Of a stretch of DNA of 64,000 nt, positions 49,524-55,917 are shown one piece after another; positions within the stretch are counted from its first letter, which is position 1; each line of letters begins with the position of its first letter. Position numbers and translations under genes: made by a program. A model generated the notes under the pieces. The model made no database searches, was not told where the DNA came from, and worked only from the letters and a program-made list of their open reading frames with translations. This stretch comes from Amycolatopsis tolypomycina (GTDB lineage Bacteria; Actinomycetota; Actinomycetes; Mycobacteriales; Pseudonocardiaceae): the NCBI RefSeq assembly GCF_900105945.1, contig NZ_FNSO01000004.1, positions 4,216,001-4,280,000 on the forward strand, read 5' to 3'.

Positions 49524-50819
49524 TCAGCGTCCTGCGGTCGCTTTGCTCTTCGCGGCCACCGTGGCGGAGACGCACTGGGCCGCGGCCGCGCCGGCGGCGT
49601 TGTCGGCGTCGGCGTTGTTGCCAGCGTTGTTGTCGGCCTTGTTCTTGGCCTTCTTCTGCTCCTGCTGCTCCTGGGCCTGCTGCTTTTCTTCCGCGGCCAT
49701 GCCCTGCTGCTCGGCGGCCGCGGGATCGGCGGCCCGGGCGACGCAGTCCAGGATGGCCGCGCAGTCCTGCGCGTCGAGGACGATCTTGCCCGCGTTCTGC
49801 TGCTCGGCGTTCTGCTCGGCGGCCTCGCCCTGACCGGCGGCTTCCTTCTCGGCGGCCTTGCCGTTCCGGCCGGCGGTGCCGTTCTGGTCGGCGGCCTTGT
49901 TCTTACCCGCCTTGCCGTTCTCCTCGGCGGCACCGGCCATGCCGTTCTCGTCGGCCATGCCGTTCTGGTCGGCGGCGCCGTTTTCCTCGGCCTTGCCGTT
50001 CTGGTTCGCCATGGCGTTCTCGTTCGCGGCACCGGCGGCCTGGGCGAGGCACTTCTGGACCACCTCGCAGGCCTGGACGGCAGCGGCATCCTGACCGGCG
50101 GCACCCTGACCGGCGGCACCCTGGTCAGCGGCGTTCTGGTCGGCGGCGTTCTGACCGGCCTTGCCGTCCTCCGCCGCCGCGCCCTTCTTCCCCGCCATGC
50201 CGTTCTTGCCGGCCGCGCCCTTCTCACCGGCCATGCCTTCGGCCGCCGCGCCCTCCCCGGCCACCATGCCATTCTCGGCCGCCGCGCCATCCTCGGCCAC
50301 CATGCCATTCTCGGCCGCCGCGCCATCCTCGGCCGCCGCGCCATCCTCGGCCGCCGCGCCGTCCTCGGCCGCCATACCGTTCTCGGCGGCGCCCTTCTTG
50401 CCGGCCGCGCCCTTCTGCTGCGCCTTCCCGGCACCCGCTTCGCCCTGGCCGGCGGCCATGCCGTCCTGCTCCGCCTCCTTCCCGGCCTCGTTCCCCGCGG
50501 CCGCCACTATTGCCGCGCACTGGGTTGCCACCTCGTCGGCCGCCACCTGGTTGGCGCAGCCTGCCGCTTTGCGCTTCTGCTCGATCTGGTCGACCACCGC
50601 CTGGTGGGCTGCCGGGCGGGCGTTCGAGGCCGTGCTCGCGAGGTACGTCAGGTTGTTCCGCAACGCCGTGTCCAGACCACCGCACTGCTCCGTGGCCGCG
50701 TTGCTCGCCGGGCTGGTCAGGGCGATGGCCGTTGCCGTTGCGCCTGCTACGCCCACCAGTGCGGCGAGTCCGATCGTCGCGGGTTTGCGGTGTCGTCCGG
50801 TCGTGCGCACGTGGGGCAT
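49524..50819 (-). CDS. Secreted Ala/Gly/Asn-rich repeat protein of unknown function
   Basis: 431 residues. A signal peptide (TIGLAALVGVAGATATAIALTSPASNA, cleavage near 41) is followed by a helical N-domain with Cys46, Cys88 and Cys101. Low-complexity blocks (113-245 and 262-340) are built from A-A-A-E-D-G / A-A-E-N-G-M-type hexapeptides, and C-x5-C pairs lie at 251/257 and 353/359. A Gln/Lys/Asn-rich tail with Cys416 ends the protein. Eight cysteines suggest disulfide-closed helical hairpins separated by flexible repeats. I do not recognise a family. A cell-wall or extracellular-matrix role is only a guess. The frame is genuine: the signal peptide and cysteine spacing are absent from the other frames. 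Confidence 0.72.
   Translation of the reverse strand: MPHVRTTGRHRKPATIGLAALVGVAGATATAIALTSPASNAATEQCGGLDTALRNNLTYLASTASNARPAAHQAVVDQIEQKRKAAGCANQVAADEVATQCAAIVAAAGNEAGKEAEQDGMAAGQGEAGAGKAQQKGAAGKKGAAENGMAAEDGAAAEDGAAAEDGAAAENGMVAEDGAAAENGMVAGEGAAAEGMAGEKGAAGKNGMAGKKGAAAEDGKAGQNAADQNAADQGAAGQGAAGQDAAAVQACEVVQKCLAQAAGAANENAMANQNGKAEENGAADQNGMADENGMAGAAEENGKAGKNKAADQNGTAGRNGKAAEKEAAGQGEAAEQNAEQQNAGKIVLDAQDCAAILDCVARAADPAAAEQQGMAAEEKQQAQEQQEQKKAKNKADNNAGNNADADNAAGAAAAQCVSATVAAKSKATAGR
50224..50400. repeat. 18-bp tandem coding repeats in the Ala-rich protein gene
   Basis: Repeated units of the type TCCTCGGCCGCCGCGCCA (minus-strand coding for the AAAEDG hexapeptide) occur in tandem or near-tandem, interspersed with units ending in CATGCCATTCTC (ENGM). 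Period is 18 bp or a multiple, keeping the frame, so copy number may vary between strains. Confidence 0.75.
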
Positions 50820-50917
50820 CAGCCCCTCCTTTCGGTCGCCACCTCACCAGGGGACACGGACAAATCGGCGAAGCGGTTCACCCGAAAGGAAAATTTCTCA
50901 CGTGTCCACTGTGGACG

Positions 50918-51790
50918 CTAGAGCTCCGCCAGCTGCGGCACCGCCGGCGCCATCCCCTCGATCCACGCCGCGGGCGAGCCCGTCGTCGGGGTGACGATCG
51001 CCGCCTGGACGCCGAGCTTGGCGTAGTCCGCCATCGCGCGGACGAACTCGTCGCGGGTTTCCGGTGCCGGGCGCGGGTTGTTGGCCAGCACCGTCTTGCG
51101 GATCGCGTCGTAGTCGCGGCCGAGGTCGTCGCAGTGGCGGCGCAGCACGTCCAGCTTGTGCGCCACGTCCTCGGGCGACGAAGCGAAGAGGTTGCAGGCG
51201 TCACCGTACTGGGCGACGAGCCGCAGCGTCTTGCGCTCCCCGCCGCCGCCGATGAGGATCTTCGGGCGGCTGATCGGCTGGGGCGAGCACAGCGTCTCGG
51301 CCAGCTGGTAGTGCTTGCCCTCGAACGGCCCGTTGTCCGCCGGGTCCCACATCTGCCCGCAGATGCGCAGGGTCTCCTCCAGCCGCTCGAACCGCTCGGC
51401 GACCGGGGGGAACGGCACGCCCATCCCCCGGTGCTCGCGCTCGAACCACGCGGCCCCGATGCCGAGGGCGGCCCGGCCACCCGACAGGACGTCGAGCGTC
51501 GTGACGATCTTCGCGAGCAGGCCCGGGTGCCGGTAGGTGACGCCGGTGACCAGCAGGCCGAGCTCGATGCGGGACGTGTGCGCGGCGAGGTAACCGAGCG
51601 TGGTGTAGCCCTCGAGCATGTTCGACTCGGCGGGCAGGCCGGTGGGCTCGATCTGGAAGTAGTGGTCCATGAAGGACAGCCAGGTCGCCCCGGCTGCCTC
51701 CGCCGCGGCGCCCACGCGGGCGAGCTCGCCGGCGATGGCGGGGGTGCCGCCGTCGATGTCGAAGATGGGCAGGTGGAAGCCGAGTTCCAT
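50918..51790 (-). CDS. LLM-class F420-dependent oxidoreductase
   Basis: 290 residues with a luciferase-like TIM barrel. It has MELGFHLPIFD, the WLSFMDHYFQI strand, SRIELGLLVTGVTYRHPGLLAKIVTTLDVLSGGRAALGIGAAWFEREH and RPKILIGGGGERKTLRLVAQYGD. These match the TIGR03560-like F420 subgroup common in actinomycetes. It reduces or oxidises an unidentified small molecule with F420. The ATG start lies downstream of a MerR-type promoter with a 19-bp spacer, so expression is probably induced by a stress or metal/electrophile signal through an unlinked MerR regulator. Confidence 0.87.
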   Translation of the reverse strand: MELGFHLPIFDIDGGTPAIAGELARVGAAAEAAGATWLSFMDHYFQIEPTGLPAESNMLEGYTTLGYLAAHTSRIELGLLVTGVTYRHPGLLAKIVTTLDVLSGGRAALGIGAAWFEREHRGMGVPFPPVAERFERLEETLRICGQMWDPADNGPFEGKHYQLAETLCSPQPISRPKILIGGGGERKTLRLVAQYGDACNLFASSPEDVAHKLDVLRRHCDDLGRDYDAIRKTVLANNPRPAPETRDEFVRAMADYAKLGVQAAIVTPTTGSPAAWIEGMAPAVPQLAEL

Positions 51791-51823
51791 GAAACGCGCT
51801 CCTGACGTGGTCGGTGTGCCCCC

Positions 51824-51854
51824 ACGCTATGGCCTGGAGCGCGCTCCAGGTCAA
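51824..51854 (-). promoter_or_regulatory. MerR-type promoter/operator with 19-bp spacer
   Basis: On the minus strand TTGACC (51849-51854) and TAGCGT (51824-51829) are 19 bp apart, and an 18-bp perfect palindrome CCTGGAGCGCGCTCCAGG (51833-51850) fills the spacer. Over-long spacers with a dyad between -35 and -10 are diagnostic of MerR-family activation. It points at the LLM oxidoreductase gene starting at 51790. Confidence 0.72.
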
Positions 51855-51862
51855 GCCACGGC

Positions 51863-52231
51863 TCAGGCCCGGTAGTCCTCGAACTCCCAGAGCCCGTACC
51901 GGCTCAGCTTCCCGGCGACCTCGGACCAGTCCGCGCCGGTGCAGCGGGCGACCAGGTCGTCGAAGTAGGCGACCAGCGCGGGCCAGTCGAACCGGTCCAC
52001 GATCACGTGGTGGCGGCCGGCCACCGGCCCGCCGCGGGCCTGCTTGGCCAGCCATCCCGGGCTGCAGACCTCGAAGTCGAACGACTCCTCGCCCGGCTCC
52101 CCGGCGGGCCCGGCGATCATCTGGACCAGGAACATGAACCGCTCAGGGTCGTCCGGGACGTAGGTCTCCGGGTCGATGTCCGGGGTGAGCAGCCACCGGA
52201 TCTCGGCCCGGGTGGAGGCGTCCGTCGTCAT
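51863..52231 (-). CDS. Imm8-family immunity protein (orphan)
   Basis: 122 residues. The C-terminal pattern GRHHVIVDRFDWPALVAYFDDLVARCTGADWSEVAGKLSRYGLWEFEDY matches the Imm8 family of polymorphic-toxin immunity proteins, including the closing WEFEDY motif. ATG overlaps the stop of the upstream membrane protein (ATGA). No toxin gene with a matching C-terminal domain lies nearby, so it is an orphan that may protect against toxins of neighbours. Assignment is by motif memory; a domain search would settle it. Confidence 0.7.
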   Translation of the reverse strand: MTTDASTRAEIRWLLTPDIDPETYVPDDPERFMFLVQMIAGPAGEPGEESFDFEVCSPGWLAKQARGGPVAGRHHVIVDRFDWPALVAYFDDLVARCTGADWSEVAGKLSRYGLWEFEDYRA

Positions 52232-53514
52232 GGCCCCAGTGTGCCCGTGACCGTGGCCAGGAACCGCGCCGCCTCGGCCGGATCACCGGCGCCCGTCGTC
52301 ACCGGCACCCCCGCCGCGCGCAGGTGGTCCGCGAACTCCGCCGATTTCCGGCCGCCGCCGGCGATCAGGAACGGCGGGGCGCCCGTGCCCGGGTACGACA
52401 GCGGGCTCGCCTCGCGCAGCGTCGCCGGGGAGCGGCCCAGTGCCGTCAGCACCTTCGCGCGGGCGAGCGGGTCCAGGCCCGCGAGGCCGAAGTCCGCCGG
52501 GGCGGCGATCGCGGCCACCGCGCGGACCTCCGGCTGCCCGGCCACCCCCAGCAATGCCGCCAGCGTGCCGCCCGCGCCGGTGCCCACGGCCGTGATCCGG
52601 GCCGGGTCGATGGCCAGCTCCGCCGCGTGGGCCCGCAGGAACCGCACCGCGCACCGGGCGTCGTCGAGGGGGGCAGGCCAGCGGGCGGCGGGGGCGAGCC
52701 GGTAGTCGATCGCGGCGACGGCGAACCCGCGTGCCGTCAGCGCGTCGCGCAGCGGAACGAGCCGCGACCCCGCCAGCAGCGCACCCGGCCCGGTGGGACG
52801 GCGGTTGCCGGCGACGAGGCCGCCGCCGTGCAGGAACAGCGCCACCGGGGCGCCGCGGGCGGCCGGGCGCGTGAGGTCCATGGCGAGCGGAATGCCGTCC
52901 GGGCGGCAGTACTCGAACGTGCCGCCGTCGAGCAGCGTGGAAGCGGCCGGGCTCGTGATGCCGTCGCCGGCCGCGACCGTGCCCGCGGCGCCGGCCGCGA
53001 CCACGAGCAGCAGCACGGGGAACAGCACGATCCACGCCGCCACCCGCCGCGGCGCCGACGGCCACGGGTGCGCGCGCCGCCGTCGCACGACCAGGAAGCC
53101 GAGGACGGCGATGCCCTGCAGCGCGGCGGCGACGTAGTCGGTGAAGCCGACGACGGTGTCCGCGGGCTGCCACGGGTCGAGCCGGGTCAGCAGCCCGAGT
53201 GGCCGGCTCGCGACCCACAGGGCGAGGCCGGCGGCCGCGGTGAGCGCCCCGGCGCGGGTGGTCCGGCGGGTCGGCCAGCCGAGCGCGACCACGGCGGCGC
53301 CGAACCCGACCGCGGCGACCAGGGCGAACAACATCGCGTAGAACTGCCAGACCCGCCAGAGCCCCGCCACCGACGCGGCCGGGATCAACGCGCCGCCCAT
53401 GGCCGCGAAAACGGCCGTGACCAGCACCGGACCGCGCCGGAGCGGGGGTTCGGCGACGTCGGGCGCGGGCGCCGGCGGCCGGCGTGTGCCGGGATACCCG
53501 TCGACGACCCTCAT
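52228..53514 (-). CDS. Membrane protein with a catalytically dead alpha/beta-hydrolase (HSL-like) domain
   Basis: 428 residues. Four to five membrane helices (about 25-180) precede a BD-FAE/HSL-like hydrolase domain. The oxyanion-hole HGGG (229-232) is kept, but the nucleophile elbow reads GTGAG with Gly313 in place of Ser. The Asp and His motifs expected near the C-terminus (GTxDPL, GHxF) are also absent. It is therefore a pseudo-enzyme that may bind rather than cleave a ligand. ATG 53514 is chosen although the frame is open further upstream. It is co-transcribed with the Imm8-like gene, whose start overlaps its stop. Confidence 0.75.
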   Translation of the reverse strand: MRVVDGYPGTRRPPAPAPDVAEPPLRRGPVLVTAVFAAMGGALIPAASVAGLWRVWQFYAMLFALVAAVGFGAAVVALGWPTRRTTRAGALTAAAGLALWVASRPLGLLTRLDPWQPADTVVGFTDYVAAALQGIAVLGFLVVRRRRAHPWPSAPRRVAAWIVLFPVLLLVVAAGAAGTVAAGDGITSPAASTLLDGGTFEYCRPDGIPLAMDLTRPAARGAPVALFLHGGGLVAGNRRPTGPGALLAGSRLVPLRDALTARGFAVAAIDYRLAPAARWPAPLDDARCAVRFLRAHAAELAIDPARITAVGTGAGGTLAALLGVAGQPEVRAVAAIAAPADFGLAGLDPLARAKVLTALGRSPATLREASPLSYPGTGAPPFLIAGGGRKSAEFADHLRAAGVPVTTGAGDPAEAARFLATVTGTLGP

Positions 53515-53549
53515 GCCGCCAGTGTCACCCTGGTCGCGCGAACGCGCAC

Positions 53550-54332
53550 CTACTTGCGGGCCGCCGTGAAGTTGCGGAACAGCAGGTAGGTGTCGAGGAT
53601 GTCGGACGACGCGCTCTGCACCGACCGGTAGATCCCCCACTTGGGCCGGACGTAGTCACCCTGATCGGGGATGTTCACGTTCGACATCGAGCCCTGCGCG
53701 GCGACTGCGCCGCCGTTGCGGATGACGCACGCCGCCTTGCCCTTGGCGCCCGGCGTGAACGTCCACTCGATGGTGATCCACTTGTTGCGCAGTGGCGCGA
53801 GGTCCGTGGCCGCGATGCTCGGCGAACCCGAGTTGGCGTACGCGCGGGCGTCGAGCAGTTCCTTGCCGCCGCTGCGGGTCAGGTCGAGCGTCACCCACGG
53901 GCCGCCGTTGGTCGACGGCGTCTTCGTCTGGAAGATGTGGGTGAACTTGCTGGTGCCGTGCAGCGAGGCCGGGATGTACATCTCGTAGGAGAGGGTCCAG
54001 GTCTCGCCGTTGTGCATCTTCAGGGTGGTGCCGTTCTGCACCATGCCCTTGGACTCGGTGCGCTGGCGGTCGCCGCCGCCGGTGGTGTCGCGGTCGTCCT
54101 TCCAGATGTTGAAGCGGTAGTGGTCGCCTTCGACGACCACGTACTTGCGGTCGGGGTGGTGGTTGCCGCGGTCGGCCTCGATGCCCTCGAAGGCCTTCAG
54201 GCCGTCCGTGGCGGGGTTCGGGTGCCACAGCGGTGCCGCGTGGGCGGGGAGAGCCGAGCCCAGCACGAGCGGCACGGCGAGAGCGGAGACGGCGAGGGAG
54301 CGCAGGGCCGTCCGGCGGGGGAATTGACGCAT
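53550..54332 (-). CDS. Secreted polysaccharide lyase (heparin-lyase-I-like fold)
   Basis: 260 residues. An N-terminal Arg-Arg signal peptide (PRRTALRSLAVSALAVPLVLGSALPAHA) precedes a jelly-roll domain with AFEGIEAD, HYRFNIWKDDRD, QRTESKGM, TWTLSYEMYIP, FTHIFQTK and WITIEWTFTPG, matching the polysaccharide-lyase family related to glucuronan and alginate lyases. It should cleave an acidic polysaccharide outside the cell. Start ATG 54332 follows AGGAAGGA. A TTGACA/TAGCTT promoter lies upstream. Exact substrate unknown. Confidence 0.8.
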   Translation of the reverse strand: MRQFPRRTALRSLAVSALAVPLVLGSALPAHAAPLWHPNPATDGLKAFEGIEADRGNHHPDRKYVVVEGDHYRFNIWKDDRDTTGGGDRQRTESKGMVQNGTTLKMHNGETWTLSYEMYIPASLHGTSKFTHIFQTKTPSTNGGPWVTLDLTRSGGKELLDARAYANSGSPSIAATDLAPLRNKWITIEWTFTPGAKGKAACVIRNGGAVAAQGSMSNVNIPDQGDYVRPKWGIYRSVQSASSDILDTYLLFRNFTAARK

Positions 54333-54430
54333 CGTCGGTGTGTCCTTCCTGACGAGCAGTTCGGCAGGGGTGCACATCGGTCGGCGGACGGGCCCGGAAC
54401 CGGGCTGGACATCCGATGTCTTGCGCTATG

Positions 54431-54459
54431 AAGCTAGAAGAGACAGTGCTTTCTGTCAA
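54431..54459 (-). promoter_or_regulatory. Promoter of the polysaccharide lyase gene with overlapping dyad
   Basis: TTGACA (54454-54459) and TAGCTT (54431-54436) on the minus strand are 17 bp apart, a good sigma-70 match. A GACAG-N6-CTGTC inverted repeat (54442-54457) overlaps the -35 and spacer, a plausible repressor site. Confidence 0.6.
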
Positions 54460-54494
54460 CAGCGACCTGGTTGCGGCGATAGTTGGCCAAGAAT

Positions 54495-54620
54495 TCATCG
54501 GACCGCAGGACACTCGGCGGTCGCGCTCAGCTCGCGGCGCACCAGGTCCGGGTCGAACGGGCGGTTGACGCGGCCGCCGAGCTCGAACCCCGTGTCGTAG
54601 CCGACCCGGCGCCGGGGCAC
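54495..54620 (-). pseudogene. Truncated N-terminal remnant of a conserved actinobacterial protein
   Basis: A 41-codon frame beginning PRRRVGYDTGFELGG...RPFDPDLVRREL. It resembles the N-terminus of larger actinobacterial proteins that begin (R)RG.xYDTGF and continue for several hundred residues. Here it stops shortly after RRELSATAECPAVR, where homologues read on through IADDLHCxAVRI. The family assignment is from memory and tentative; the frame is too short to be functional. Confidence 0.45.
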
Positions 54621-54852
54621 CGAACTGGAAGAGGCGATCCTGTGCGCGGCGGCGGCCGAGCTCGCCGAAGCCGGCTACCCCGGACTGACCATGGAACGCG
54701 AGGCCCGGCCGGAGGCCCGGCACCCGCGCGTCGCTACCGTGGCCCTCGTGCTCCTTCGCCACGAATACCTCACCCGCGGACTGACCACAGTGGACGATGC
54801 CGTCCTCGTCGAGATCGTCGACGAGGTCTTCCTGCCGCTGGTGCGCGCGTGA
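54607..54852 (+). pseudogene. TetR-family regulator remnant with large internal in-frame deletion
   Basis: The frame reads RRRGTELEEAILCAAAAELAEAGYPGLTME, the first helices of a TetR HTH. It then jumps directly to RHPRVATVALVLLRHEYLTRG...DDAVLVEIVDEVFLPLVRA, the usual C-terminal end of this TetR subgroup. Roughly 110 central residues, including the recognition helix, are missing, and an in-frame TAG precedes it with no start codon. The stop overlaps the GTG of the next gene (GTGA), a fossil of translational coupling. Confidence 0.72.
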
Positions 54853-55814
54853 CACCCCGGCTCGCCCGCCACGACGGAATCGCCGCCGCGCTGGCCGATG
54901 CCGGTGACGACCTCCTGGGCTCGGCCCGGCCGCTCGGCACCGGCATCGGCGGGTCGTCCTGGCTGCTGCACGTGGCCGGCGAGCCCGTCTTCGTCAAGCG
55001 GGTCCCGCTCACCGACGTCGAACTCGCGCACCCCCGCTCCACGGCCGACCTCTACGGACTGCCGCCGTGGTCGCACTACGGCGTCGGTTCCGCGGGCGGC
55101 GGCGCCTGGCGCGAACTGGAAGCGCACCTCATGACGACCGCGTGGGTCGTCGGCGGCGAGTGCGGGAACTTCCCGCTCCTGCACCACTGGCGCGTCCTGC
55201 CCGGCCTGCCCCGCCCGCGTGCCGACATCGAGGCCGACGTGGCGTTCTGGCACGGCGACCCCGGCGTACGGCGCCGGCTGGAAGCGCTTACCCGCGCCAC
55301 CACCGACCTCGTGCTGTTCCTCGAGTACCTGCCGCACAGCCTCGCCGAGTGGCCGGGCGACGACCTGCCGCTCGAGGAGGACCTGCGGCACATCACCGGA
55401 TTCCTCGCCGCGCGCGGTGTCCAGCACTTCGACGCGCACTTCGCCAACATCGTCACCGACGGCGAACGGCTCTACCTCACCGACTTCGGCCTGACCGTGG
55501 CACGGGAGTTCGACCTCTCGGACGCCGAGGCGGAGTTCCTCGCCGAGCACGACGGCCACGACCGGGCCTACGTCCTGACCCACCTGGTCAACCGGCACGT
55601 CCGCGGCCTGCGAGCGTGGCCGGACCCCCGCACCCGCAACGATTTCGTCCGCGCGTGCGCCGCCGGCGAGGTGCCGGACCAGGCGCCGGTGCTCCGCCGG
55701 TACGCGCCGCTCGCCGCCGTCGTCAACGACTTCTACTTCGCGCTCCACACCGAGAGCCGCAAGACGCCGTACCCGCGGGACACGATCGCCGAACTGCTGG
55801 CCGACCAGCCGTAA
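54849..55814 (+). CDS. Protein-kinase-like/APH-fold phosphotransferase
   Basis: 321 residues. An N-lobe with SSWLLHVAGEPVFVKRVPL supplies the conserved Lys. The catalytic loop is VQHFDAHFANIVTDG (HxDxxxxN) and the metal-binding motif is LYLTDFGL (DFG). It resembles small actinobacterial kinase-like proteins and aminoglycoside phosphotransferase folds rather than Hanks kinases with receptor domains; no membrane segment is present. The GTG start overlaps the stop of a degraded TetR gene that probably once regulated it. Substrate unknown; an aminoglycoside or a protein are both conceivable. Confidence 0.75.
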   Translation: MTPRLARHDGIAAALADAGDDLLGSARPLGTGIGGSSWLLHVAGEPVFVKRVPLTDVELAHPRSTADLYGLPPWSHYGVGSAGGGAWRELEAHLMTTAWVVGGECGNFPLLHHWRVLPGLPRPRADIEADVAFWHGDPGVRRRLEALTRATTDLVLFLEYLPHSLAEWPGDDLPLEEDLRHITGFLAARGVQHFDAHFANIVTDGERLYLTDFGLTVAREFDLSDAEAEFLAEHDGHDRAYVLTHLVNRHVRGLRAWPDPRTRNDFVRACAAGEVPDQAPVLRRYAPLAAVVNDFYFALHTESRKTPYPRDTIAELLADQP

Positions 55815-55862
55815 GGCTCTTGACCACCGGACCGCACGGACCTAGAGTCAGCGTACCCGGAT

Positions 55863-55880
55863 CATGTTAACGTTAACATG
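55863..55880. promoter_or_regulatory. LacI-type operator palindrome upstream of the GH43 gene
   Basis: CATGTTAACGTTAACATG is a perfect 18-bp palindrome with central CG, 38 bp before the GH43 ATG. Together with CTGTTAGCGCTAACAG at 24794 it fits LacI-family sugar repressors. An arabinose- or xylose-type signal would suit the downstream enzyme. Confidence 0.65.
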
Positions 55881-55917
55881 CGCAGGTCCCCGACGTGCCC
55901 CGAAGGAACCGACAACG

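Noticed and set aside
50224..50400. The 18-bp repeats as intergenic satellite or CRISPR
   Set aside because: They lie inside a frame with a signal peptide and paired cysteines and keep an 18-bp, frame-preserving period.
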